Part shown: piece by piece, positions 43,085 to 50,774 of the stretch | How positions within the stretch are numbered: the stretch's first letter is position 1 | How the letters are laid out: each line of letters begins with the position of its first letter | Assembly (NCBI GenBank): GCA_002399405.1 | Contig: DHDP01000002.1 | Span: forward strand, 392,409-456,408 | Length of the DNA: 64,000 nt | Origin: Treponema sp. UBA4873 | GTDB lineage: Bacteria > Spirochaetota > Spirochaetia > Treponematales > Treponemataceae | Direction of reading: 5' to 3' | Program-made: the position numbers and the translations under genes | The notes under the pieces: model-generated | The model's database searches: none | What the model was told of the DNA's origin: nothing | What the model saw: only the letters and a program-made list of their open reading frames with translations

Positions 43085-44809
43085 ATGGCGATGTATAAAA
43101 TAGCGGCCGTCACGCTTTCCGACGGAACAGCTCTAGGCAGCGTTCTGAACTACCGTCCGGCGGCTGCGGTCGAAGAACGAAAAGACATTCCTCAGGAAGA
43201 GCGGGCGTTCGAAAAGAAACGTCTTGAAAAAGCCGTGGAAGCTTCGCTCAAAGAGCTTGAACAGCTGGCGGACGAGGTTCGTAAAACGCTCGGAGACGAC
43301 AAGGCCGCCATTTTTGAATGTCATCACGTGATACTCGAAGACGAGGATTTTCAGAACGACATGTACGCGCTGATTGACGGAAGCGGATATACGGCATCGT
43401 ATGCCGTTCAGGTTGTCGCGGAAAAAAACGCCATCGAAATGGAAGAACTCGAGGATTCGTATCTCCGCGAACGTGCGGCCGATTTCCGCGACATAGGACA
43501 GCGCCTTATTTCATGCCTCGGCCGCACGGAGGAGGATTCTGCCGTGTTTCCTCCCGCGCCCGCCGTCGTGGTCGCGGATACGCTCTCTCCCGGAGAAACA
43601 GTCAGGTTCTGCAAGAAAAATCTGCTCGGGTTCATCGTCAATAAAGGCGGCAGAAATTCCCATGCGGCGATTCTTGCGCGCTCCATAGGCGTACCCGCCG
43701 TCGTGATTCCCGAGAATATGAGCTCGCTCCTCAAAGACGGCATGCGCGTGGTTCTTAACATGGAGAATGATTCTGTCGTTGTCGATCCCGATGAGGAAAC
43801 GTGCAGGGCGGCGGAAAAACTGGAAAAGAAACAGGCGGAACGGCGTGAGCGTCTTGCGCCTCTCGAAGGAAAACCTGCCGTCACTACGGACGGAAGAAGA
43901 TTCGGTCTGTACGCCAACGCGGGAAGCATCAGGGACCTTCCGCTCGTCGCTGCGGCGAATCCCGACGGCATAGGTCTGTACCGTACGGAATTTCTGTTCA
44001 TGGAGCAGGACAGTCTTCCGAACGAGGAGATTCAGACGACATATTATGAGAAAATTATTAATACGGTTCCGGGGAAGCCCGTCATCTTCCGGCTGCTCGA
44101 CATAGGCGGAGACAAACCGCTCCCGTACATGCCGCATCCGGCGGAAAAAAATCCGTTTCTTGGCTGGCGGGGCATCCGGTTCCTGCTCGATAATCCCGAC
44201 ATTCTGAGGACGCAGATACGCAGCATGCTGCTGGCGTCCGCAGCGACGGGAACTGCGGTGCGCATCATGGTGCCGATGGTAGCGTGTCCTTCCGAAATGG
44301 AAGCCGTGAAAAAAATCATCGACGAGGAAATGCCGCGGACCGGCGGAAAGGCTGTTCCCGGCATGATGGTTGAGACACCTGCGGCCGCGGTGACTGTTTC
44401 CGCATTCCGCGGGGTATCCGGCTTTATCAGCATCGGATCGAACGACCTTACGCAGTATACGATTGCGGTCGACCGCGAAAGCGGCAGGCTGGGGAATCTG
44501 TACAGTGAATTCCATCCGGGTGTTCTGGGACTTATGAAAAAAGCTGTGACCGACGCACGCGGTGCGGGAATGGAAACCGGGATATGCGGAGAATTCGCGT
44601 CGCGTCCGGAAGGTGCGGCGCTTCTTGCGGGCATCGGATTCGACGAGCTGAGCATGTCGCCGGCCGCGATTCCGTCCGTAAAGGAAATAATCCGCACGTG
44701 TTCCGAAAAAGATTTTTCGGAACTTGTCGACCGCGCGCTTGTTCTTCCTTCGGCGGAAGCAGTACGCGGAGAAGCGCACGACTTTCTGGAAGCAAGGAGG
44801 CTGCTGTAA
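43085..44809 (+). CDS. operon-specific PTS Enzyme I
   Basis: A 574-aa Enzyme I paralogue: phospho-His in GGRNSHAAILAR (about 196), GIGLYRTEFLFMEQD (about 298), LDIGGDKPLPY, IGSNDLTQYTIAVDR (about 452) and GICGEFA with the catalytic Cys (about 502). All active-site parts are present. With the HPr next door it gives this operon an independent phosphate supply. The gene ends in a 1-nt overlap (TAATG) with the regulator gene. Confidence 0.93.
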   Translation: MAMYKIAAVTLSDGTALGSVLNYRPAAAVEERKDIPQEERAFEKKRLEKAVEASLKELEQLADEVRKTLGDDKAAIFECHHVILEDEDFQNDMYALIDGSGYTASYAVQVVAEKNAIEMEELEDSYLRERAADFRDIGQRLISCLGRTEEDSAVFPPAPAVVVADTLSPGETVRFCKKNLLGFIVNKGGRNSHAAILARSIGVPAVVIPENMSSLLKDGMRVVLNMENDSVVVDPDEETCRAAEKLEKKQAERRERLAPLEGKPAVTTDGRRFGLYANAGSIRDLPLVAAANPDGIGLYRTEFLFMEQDSLPNEEIQTTYYEKIINTVPGKPVIFRLLDIGGDKPLPYMPHPAEKNPFLGWRGIRFLLDNPDILRTQIRSMLLASAATGTAVRIMVPMVACPSEMEAVKKIIDEEMPRTGGKAVPGMMVETPAAAVTVSAFRGVSGFISIGSNDLTQYTIAVDRESGRLGNLYSEFHPGVLGLMKKAVTDARGAGMETGICGEFASRPEGAALLAGIGFDELSMSPAAIPSVKEIIRTCSEKDFSELVDRALVLPSAEAVRGEAHDFLEARRLL

Positions 44810-46776
44810 TGAAGCTCCGTTTGGAACGTATTCTGGAACTGCTTCTTTCCTCCAACAGCTACGTGTCGATTCAGGATCTTGCTCTTCATCTGAACACGGG
44901 TGAGCGCACGATCTTCCGCGACATCGGCGAACTGTCGTATAATCTTTCGAAATACGACGTTGTGATAGAAAAAAAACACGGATCGGGAATTCGTCTGGGC
45001 GGGAACGTTGAAAATCTCTGCCGGCGCAGAGGCGGAATAAAGTCGTATCTGGCGGACCTGACGCCCTTGAAACGCCAGTATGCCGAGATAGTCTATCTGT
45101 GCAATATCCGCCGCACGGTAAAGCTCGGCGAACTTGCAAACCTGCTTCAGGTAAGCGATTCCTGCGTCAGTGCGGATCTGCACGACGCGTCCCGTTCGAT
45201 TATGAAGGACGGTGTGTTTGCAAGGCTTTCCCTCGAATGCAGGCGGGGCATCGGAGCCGAGATAAGCGGCTCTGAATGGTATCTGCGCATGTCAGCGCTT
45301 TCGGGAATCATCGCGATTATCCCTGCGGAAGAGCTCGGCCGGGCGCTCATAAATAACACGGAGAATGCCGAACTCAAACAGCTTCAAATTGCGCTTGGAT
45401 TCACCGCGGGATACGACAGAATCATGAGCATAATACGCCGTGCGGAACAGGAGACCGATTCGTATTACTCGCTTTTTGATTTTTCACTTTTTTACCTCTA
45501 TATGTGCATGACGCTTTCGCATCCGGAAGGAACTGATGATACTGCTGTTTTTCCCATAGAACCGGCCGTTTCGGAAAAGGCCGCGGCGGATATTCTTGCG
45601 CCGGAACAGATCGACAGACCTGAAGAAATATTCCGGCTCCGCTGTTTTCTGTCCGCACTTGAACCGGCGCAGCTTTCCGGACAGGGCTATATCCATGCGG
45701 ACATAGCTCCGCTCGTGGATCATCTGGAAACGGAACTTCTGGAAAACAGAAACATTCACGCTCCTTTTGAAACCGGCCTGCGCAATCTGCTGTGCAGCAT
45801 ACTTTCATCCGTGATTTACAAAAAGATGTACGGTATTCCGTGCAGCGAACGCGATTATTCTGCCGGCGTGCCGGTACGTCAAACAGGCATGGCTATACGT
45901 CAGATACTGTCTCTTCTTGTTAAAAACCGGTACGGAGTTGAGCTGATGCTCCGCGATATTGAACCGTTCCGCGTCTTAATAAAAGCTGCTGATGCAGTCC
46001 GTCCGCCCGGAAACAGGCGCGTCCGCGTGGCCGTAAGCTGTTTCGAAGGAATATGCCTCGCACAGCTTATAGCGTCAGTTCTCCGGCAGTATTTTCAGGA
46101 TATCGCAGTTGTTGACATTGTCGGCGCGGTTGCCCTCACATCAGGATATCTTGAAAACAGGCATATCGACCTTCTTGTCTCCACGATGGAGATAAACGAC
46201 GCCGGCATTCCCTGTTTTTTCGTCCGGCCGCCGTTCAGCGAAGAGACGTTCCGCAGCGAATTCGCGTCGTATCTGAGCAGAATGCCCGTCCCCGGTACTG
46301 ATTCTTCGGAAGCGCCTGATACTGATGGCGGATTTGCAGAAAAGATTTCACCTGAAAAGGCAGAAAGCATTTTCAGCAGTTTCAAAGTAACGGAACTGCA
46401 GCGGCCGGTAAAAGAGCGGAAGATCACCGCTTATATCGCAATGCTTCTTCTGGATGAAAAAGCTTCGCGTCAGAAGCTTAAAAATGATTTCGACAGACGC
46501 GAGGAAGGCGGTTCTGTCTATCTCGAGATGCACAACATACGGCTGTTTCATTGCCGCTCGAGCGTCGTGTCGAAACCTGTTGCCGGTCTCATCAGAAGCT
46601 GCCGGCCCGTAACGACGGTCCTGTATCTTGTGGCTCCGGAAAAAGCGACGCATGATGAGCTGTCCGCACTTTCGCTGATTACGTCGGCGCTTATAGAACG
46701 GCCCGATTTTGCGGAGACGCTGAGAAAAGAAACAGATGCGGAAATACGCCGGCAGCTGTTCAGCCTGATTCCGTGA
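44809..46776 (+). CDS. MtlR/BglG-type PRD transcriptional activator
   Basis: A 655-aa multidomain regulator: N-terminal helix-turn-helix (LLSSNSYVSIQDLALHLNTG, about 12-31), a second helix-turn-helix (about 90-115; LGELANLLQVSDSCVSADL), PTS regulation domains in the middle (about 170-400), an EIIB-like domain (about 405-490; VAVSCFEGICLAQL), and an EIIA-like tail (about 520-650) with a His in RLFHCRSS. Phosphorylation by PTS proteins would set its activity. As the last gene of the operon it probably activates the promoter at 38530-38558. The ATG overlaps the Enzyme I stop. Confidence 0.85.
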   Translation: MKLRLERILELLLSSNSYVSIQDLALHLNTGERTIFRDIGELSYNLSKYDVVIEKKHGSGIRLGGNVENLCRRRGGIKSYLADLTPLKRQYAEIVYLCNIRRTVKLGELANLLQVSDSCVSADLHDASRSIMKDGVFARLSLECRRGIGAEISGSEWYLRMSALSGIIAIIPAEELGRALINNTENAELKQLQIALGFTAGYDRIMSIIRRAEQETDSYYSLFDFSLFYLYMCMTLSHPEGTDDTAVFPIEPAVSEKAAADILAPEQIDRPEEIFRLRCFLSALEPAQLSGQGYIHADIAPLVDHLETELLENRNIHAPFETGLRNLLCSILSSVIYKKMYGIPCSERDYSAGVPVRQTGMAIRQILSLLVKNRYGVELMLRDIEPFRVLIKAADAVRPPGNRRVRVAVSCFEGICLAQLIASVLRQYFQDIAVVDIVGAVALTSGYLENRHIDLLVSTMEINDAGIPCFFVRPPFSEETFRSEFASYLSRMPVPGTDSSEAPDTDGGFAEKISPEKAESIFSSFKVTELQRPVKERKITAYIAMLLLDEKASRQKLKNDFDRREEGGSVYLEMHNIRLFHCRSSVVSKPVAGLIRSCRPVTTVLYLVAPEKATHDELSALSLITSALIERPDFAETLRKETDAEIRRQLFSLIP

Positions 46777-46803
46777 TTGTCCGGCGGAAAACATAAGGAG
46801 ACG

Positions 46804-47241
46804 CTACTGTTGCTTCGGATAAACGGTTATACCCGCGCTGCTTCCCTTCGTTTTTGTGTAGTCGTTTACGACCGCGAGTGCGTCGTCGTAATCGTTTATA
46901 AGAATCTGCAGCCTGATGCTCAACCCCGACGGCGTCGCCTCGGTAAGCGGTCCGTAGAATTTATTAATATGCGTAAAGTCGGTATACGACGGGATTCCCG
47001 CAGACTGAAGCATTCCCTGCAGAAGCGCACAGTCCGTCTGATTTGAGAGCTGAAGGAACTGCTGCGCTGTTTCGCCGGCCTGGGCACGCTCGAAAAACGC
47101 TTTGCTGAATTCGTCCGTATTTTTTGCGTCGTCGGACGCCGGCACATCTTCCGCTGCGGACTGTTTCTTCCGGTTTTTCCATGCTGCGTATCCGGCAAAG
47201 CATACAACTGCCACAGCACAAATAATAATAATAGACGACAT
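46804..47241 (-). CDS. membrane-anchored DUF2007-like protein
   Basis: A 145-aa protein with one N-terminal membrane helix (about 3-20), an acidic linker, and a C-terminal domain (about 65-130) that resembles DUF2007, a small ferredoxin-like fold of unknown role: TDCALLQGMLQSAGIPSY and LQILINDYDDALAVVNDY. It lies 15 bp downstream of the GH9 glucanase gene and is probably co-transcribed with it, though no functional link is obvious. It is convergent with the PRD regulator. Confidence 0.72.
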   Translation of the reverse strand: MSSIIIICAVAVVCFAGYAAWKNRKKQSAAEDVPASDDAKNTDEFSKAFFERAQAGETAQQFLQLSNQTDCALLQGMLQSAGIPSYTDFTHINKFYGPLTEATPSGLSIRLQILINDYDDALAVVNDYTKTKGSSAGITVYPKQQ

Positions 47242-47256
47242 CGCCGCTCTCCTTGT

Positions 47257-49425
47257 TCAGTTTTCTGCATAGTACAATTTTGCGAGCGCATATACAAGTG
47301 CGGAATTCCAGTAGATTGTCACTTCGTTTGTGCTGAAACTCTGGTAATTGTCGACGTAGCAGAGCAGCGGCGGTTTGTCCGCGAGAATATTCTGCGCGAA
47401 CGGATCTTCAAGCCGGGCGTCCGGTCCGCCGACGAGCATGCCTTTCATCGGCGTGTTCTTTGCGATCGAGGGGCGGTGATGCGGATGCTGCGGACTGTGC
47501 GAACCGTACCCGGTGACGTAACATTCGGTGACGGGATTGCAGCCGAGAATGTAATCCACCTGTGCGCAGGCGGCGTCCCTGTATTCCCTGTTTTTTACCG
47601 CGTCGTATGCGGCCGCGAGAAGATGCGCGTTGTTCAGCACTTCCATGCTGCTTCCCCATACGGGGTCGGTTATTGTAAGGCCGAATCCTGATTTTTTCGC
47701 CACCGATACGAGTTCTCCGGCACGGTTCGTAACTGTTCTTTTTGCAGCGTTTACGAGGGATGAAGAAAAAAGATCCTGATTCGTTAGTATGAGTTCATCC
47801 GCGTACGCCTCCATCTGCGCCCAGCCGTATTCCTCGTTCCATGAAGCTGCCGCCGGTGTTGTTCTTACTTTTTCCGCCGCCGCCGCGTATTTTTTACCGC
47901 CGGTTGCTCTGCATAAAGCTGCCGCCGCGAAATACCGCTCGTCGGCGTCGGAATTGTCCGGATACGCGCCCGTTTCCACCGTCGCAGGATTTGAAAAAGC
48001 CTGCATTGTGTTCCGCTCCAGATAGCTCCACGCGCTTTCCGCCGCCGCGAGCGCCGTATCCGCAAAATCGGGATCGCTTTTCCGGTAATACACTGATGCA
48101 AGCGCCATTGCACCGGCAAAGTCCGCTGTCGCCGCGGTAGACACGGGAGAAACGATAAGCTGTTCCGTTTCAAACTCAGGCATTACGAACGGCGGAAATT
48201 TTTTGCACGTGATTTTGTGATACACTCCGCCGTCGGCCCGCTGCATCTTCAGCATCCAGTCGAGCTCCCATTTTGTTTCGGCGAGTATATCGAAGCCGGT
48301 GTACGTGCTGCCTGCGGCTGCGTACGCGAGCATGAGGTCCGTCACCGCTTTTGCCGCCGGCACGACATACCGGCCGTAATCTCCCGCGTCGTGCCAGCCT
48401 CCGTCCGCTTCCGTGTAATCGTTCGTTCCGAAAATGCGCGCTTTTCCGACGTGGCATGCAGGGTGGCCGAATACGGAATCTTCGACCGGCGTTCCGCAGC
48501 GCGACAGCGTAAAATACCGCAACGCGTCCGTGAGAAGCGGAGTATATACGGCATCGCCGATGACGAACGGGAAACTTTCATGTTCTCCCGATTGTATCGT
48601 GTACGTACCCGGTTTCTTAAAGGCGGAGAAATCGGCGCGGGCTGTGTATTCGGCCGCCATTTCGTCCCTGACCGGCCGGGACAATCTGCCTCCGAACACT
48701 TCCGTACCCGATTCGTCGAATACGCTGAACGTACCCCCGTTTTTCTGCACTTTTACAAACGCGGTTTTTACGTCGCCGGGACGGTATCCGACCTGATTAA
48801 TCCGCACATAATCGGCGCCGCCGTTTCCTTTCTCGGCCGCCGAAATAGTATTGTTCAGGACAAGCGAGACGTCCTGAATCGTAACGTCTACTGGCAGCCG
48901 GCCTTCGTCTCTGCCGGGAAAATTTCCCATGTTGAATGCGAGCCGCGGTGCGACGTCGGATGTTTCCTTCATTTCAAACTCCATAGAATAAGTGCGCGGC
49001 TCGTCGGTGAACGTGTATATGCCGCTTACATACGGATGATAATCGCCTCCGTTCAGCTGGATGCGCACTTCGCATCCTTTCGGGGCGGCGGCGCTTGCCG
49101 TAAATTTCAGCGTGTATTTTCCGCCCTGATACAGCCGGAATCCGTCGTAATAGAACTGAACGCCGTAATCGACGCCGCCGGTCGACGAAATCGTAAGCAC
49201 GGCGCGTTTTCCGCTGTAGCGGATAGAAGCGCTGCCGCCGGAAAAGTAAAGGTTCCAGCCTGTGTTCTGGCGGCTGAAATCGCCGTTTGTAAGCTGATTT
49301 ACGCCAGTTTCCATCCAGATTTTAGGTCCGGTATCCTTCTGTTGAAACGGTTTGAATTTTGACGAACCTGACAAAAACAGCGACAACGTTGTAGTAAAGA
49401 CCGATAAAACAATGAATTTTTTCAT
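47257..49425 (-). CDS. GH9 endoglucanase with CBM and Ig-like module
   Basis: A 722-aa exported glycoside hydrolase family 9 enzyme that cleaves beta-1,4-glucans such as cellulose. The signal segment (1-20) ends LFLSGSSKF. A CBM4/9-like module (about 40-195; NGDFSRQNTGWNLY) and an N-terminal Ig-like domain (about 205-295; INQVGYRPGDVKTAFV) follow. The catalytic (alpha/alpha)6 barrel has GGWHDAGDYGRYVVP (catalytic Asp, about 345), HHRPS and NEVTIYWNSALVYALA with the acid Glu (about 701). The position where a lipoprotein Cys would lie is Ser, so it is probably secreted rather than lipidated. It fits plant-fibre degradation. Confidence 0.92.
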   Translation of the reverse strand: MKKFIVLSVFTTTLSLFLSGSSKFKPFQQKDTGPKIWMETGVNQLTNGDFSRQNTGWNLYFSGGSASIRYSGKRAVLTISSTGGVDYGVQFYYDGFRLYQGGKYTLKFTASAAAPKGCEVRIQLNGGDYHPYVSGIYTFTDEPRTYSMEFEMKETSDVAPRLAFNMGNFPGRDEGRLPVDVTIQDVSLVLNNTISAAEKGNGGADYVRINQVGYRPGDVKTAFVKVQKNGGTFSVFDESGTEVFGGRLSRPVRDEMAAEYTARADFSAFKKPGTYTIQSGEHESFPFVIGDAVYTPLLTDALRYFTLSRCGTPVEDSVFGHPACHVGKARIFGTNDYTEADGGWHDAGDYGRYVVPAAKAVTDLMLAYAAAGSTYTGFDILAETKWELDWMLKMQRADGGVYHKITCKKFPPFVMPEFETEQLIVSPVSTAATADFAGAMALASVYYRKSDPDFADTALAAAESAWSYLERNTMQAFSNPATVETGAYPDNSDADERYFAAAALCRATGGKKYAAAAEKVRTTPAAASWNEEYGWAQMEAYADELILTNQDLFSSSLVNAAKRTVTNRAGELVSVAKKSGFGLTITDPVWGSSMEVLNNAHLLAAAYDAVKNREYRDAACAQVDYILGCNPVTECYVTGYGSHSPQHPHHRPSIAKNTPMKGMLVGGPDARLEDPFAQNILADKPPLLCYVDNYQSFSTNEVTIYWNSALVYALAKLYYAEN

Positions 49426-49444
49426 GCCTGTTCCCCTTTTTCAT

Positions 49445-49497
49445 AGTATATCATGGCACGGAAAAAACTGTACACAAAATAATGAAAAAGTTACAAT
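49445..49497. promoter_or_regulatory. divergent promoters with shared palindromic -35
   Basis: TGTACA (49469-49474) is its own reverse complement. Rightward it is 17 nt from TACAAT (49492-49497, slyX); leftward it is 18 nt from TATACT (49445-49450 on the - strand, GH9). The slyX start at 49506 is then about 2 nt from the transcription start. Divergent use of one element would couple the two genes. Confidence 0.5.
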
Positions 49498-49505
49498 AGC
49501 AGAAT

Positions 49506-49715
49506 ATGGATAAAGAAACAGAAGACCGCGTGATTGCGCTCGAGACGAAGCTTGCATACCTTGAGGATTTTGTTAATCAGCTGCAGGAAGTGTCCGTGGC
49601 GCAGACAAAGCAGATTGATATCCTCAAGCAGGAAAACAGACTGATGTCGGGAAAACTGCAGGACCTGTCCGACAGTCTTGATGAAATCCCGAACAGGAAA
49701 CCGCCGCATTATTAA
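49506..49715 (+). CDS. slyX: SlyX family protein
   Basis: A 69-aa coiled-coil protein of the SlyX family. It reads as a heptad-repeat helix (RVIALETKLAYLEDFVNQLQ) followed by the family end with PNRKPPHY. The molecular role is not known. No Shine-Dalgarno is present, and a -10 box lies 8 nt before the ATG, so the mRNA may be leaderless. The next gene, an RluA synthase, starts 32 bp later. Confidence 0.85.
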   Translation: MDKETEDRVIALETKLAYLEDFVNQLQEVSVAQTKQIDILKQENRLMSGKLQDLSDSLDEIPNRKPPHY

Positions 49716-49747
49716 ACCGGCGGAGGTGAAATCAATTAAGGAACAGT

Positions 49748-50746
49748 ATGGAAAAAGCCAGCACACAATACAAACGGGAACATAAATCCGATTTCGGCCG
49801 CGAAAAAATCGAAATTCTGTATGAAGACGACTCGATCGTTGTGATTGCCAAACCGACGGGAATGCTTTCGGTCCCGTATCCGGGAAGCCGCGCGCGTACC
49901 GCGATAGAGGTTCTGGAACAGCTTATGCGGAAAAACGGGACATACTCGGCCGGACACCGGCCGTTTGTCGTCCACAGGCTCGACCGGGACACGTCGGGGG
50001 TCATGATGTTTGCGATGACCGCACATATGCAGCAGAAAATAATGAACACTTGGCAGACGATGGTGACCGGGCGGCTGTACCGCGCGGTGGCCGAGAACCC
50101 GCGGGAAGGGGAGCTTCCCGGCTACGGCGTCATCGATGATCCGCTCGCATACAATGCGTATAACGTCGGTTTTGTTCCGAAGCAGGGGGACGTTCCGTCT
50201 GAAACAGCGTACCGTGGGAAAAAATCGGGCGGGGAAAAATCAATTTACGAGCGTCATCTCGGCCGTTCCGACGGGAAGGCTGAATTCAAGACGGTCGCGG
50301 CGCGGACTCATTTCAAAGTGCTGGAACGCGGACCGACTTACACGATGTTCGAGCTAAGTCTCGATACGGGTAAAAAAAATCAGATACGCGCGCATCTTGC
50401 GTCGAAGGGATATCCGCTCGCCGGCGACGAGAATTACCGCGCAAAGACGGACCCGTTCGGGCGGCTCGCGCTTCACGCCCGGACGCTCGAATTTACCCAC
50501 CCGGAGACGGGCAGGCATATGAAGTTCGAAGTGCCGGAGCCTGAGGAATGGCTGGAATACGTGAGGAAAGGCGACGCGCGTCCCGCCGTGCCGGTCTGGC
50601 AGAAAACGTTCGACGCAAAGCGTACTGCCGCGAAACACGATATTTACAGCGAGGCGAAGCGCGAGGTAAAAGAACACGTGAGCGGCCGGAAACTTGCACA
50701 CATGAGCTTTATGGAACGCGGTAAAATCAGCAGAAATAAAAAATAA
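49748..50746 (+). CDS. RluA-family pseudouridine synthase
   Basis: A 332-aa enzyme isomerising uridine to pseudouridine in rRNA or tRNA. The catalytic motif is HRLDRDTSGVMMFA (Asp about 80), and GKKNQIRAHLASKGYPLAGD (about 210) and LHARTLEFTHPETG (about 237) are typical. The C-terminal ~60 residues are a basic extension (KRTAAKHDIYSEAKREV) not usual in the family. AAGGA precedes the ATG. The target uridine is unknown. Confidence 0.9.
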   Translation: MEKASTQYKREHKSDFGREKIEILYEDDSIVVIAKPTGMLSVPYPGSRARTAIEVLEQLMRKNGTYSAGHRPFVVHRLDRDTSGVMMFAMTAHMQQKIMNTWQTMVTGRLYRAVAENPREGELPGYGVIDDPLAYNAYNVGFVPKQGDVPSETAYRGKKSGGEKSIYERHLGRSDGKAEFKTVAARTHFKVLERGPTYTMFELSLDTGKKNQIRAHLASKGYPLAGDENYRAKTDPFGRLALHARTLEFTHPETGRHMKFEVPEPEEWLEYVRKGDARPAVPVWQKTFDAKRTAAKHDIYSEAKREVKEHVSGRKLAHMSFMERGKISRNKK

Positions 50747-50774
50747 TTAATAATTTCAGCAGGGAGAACCATTT

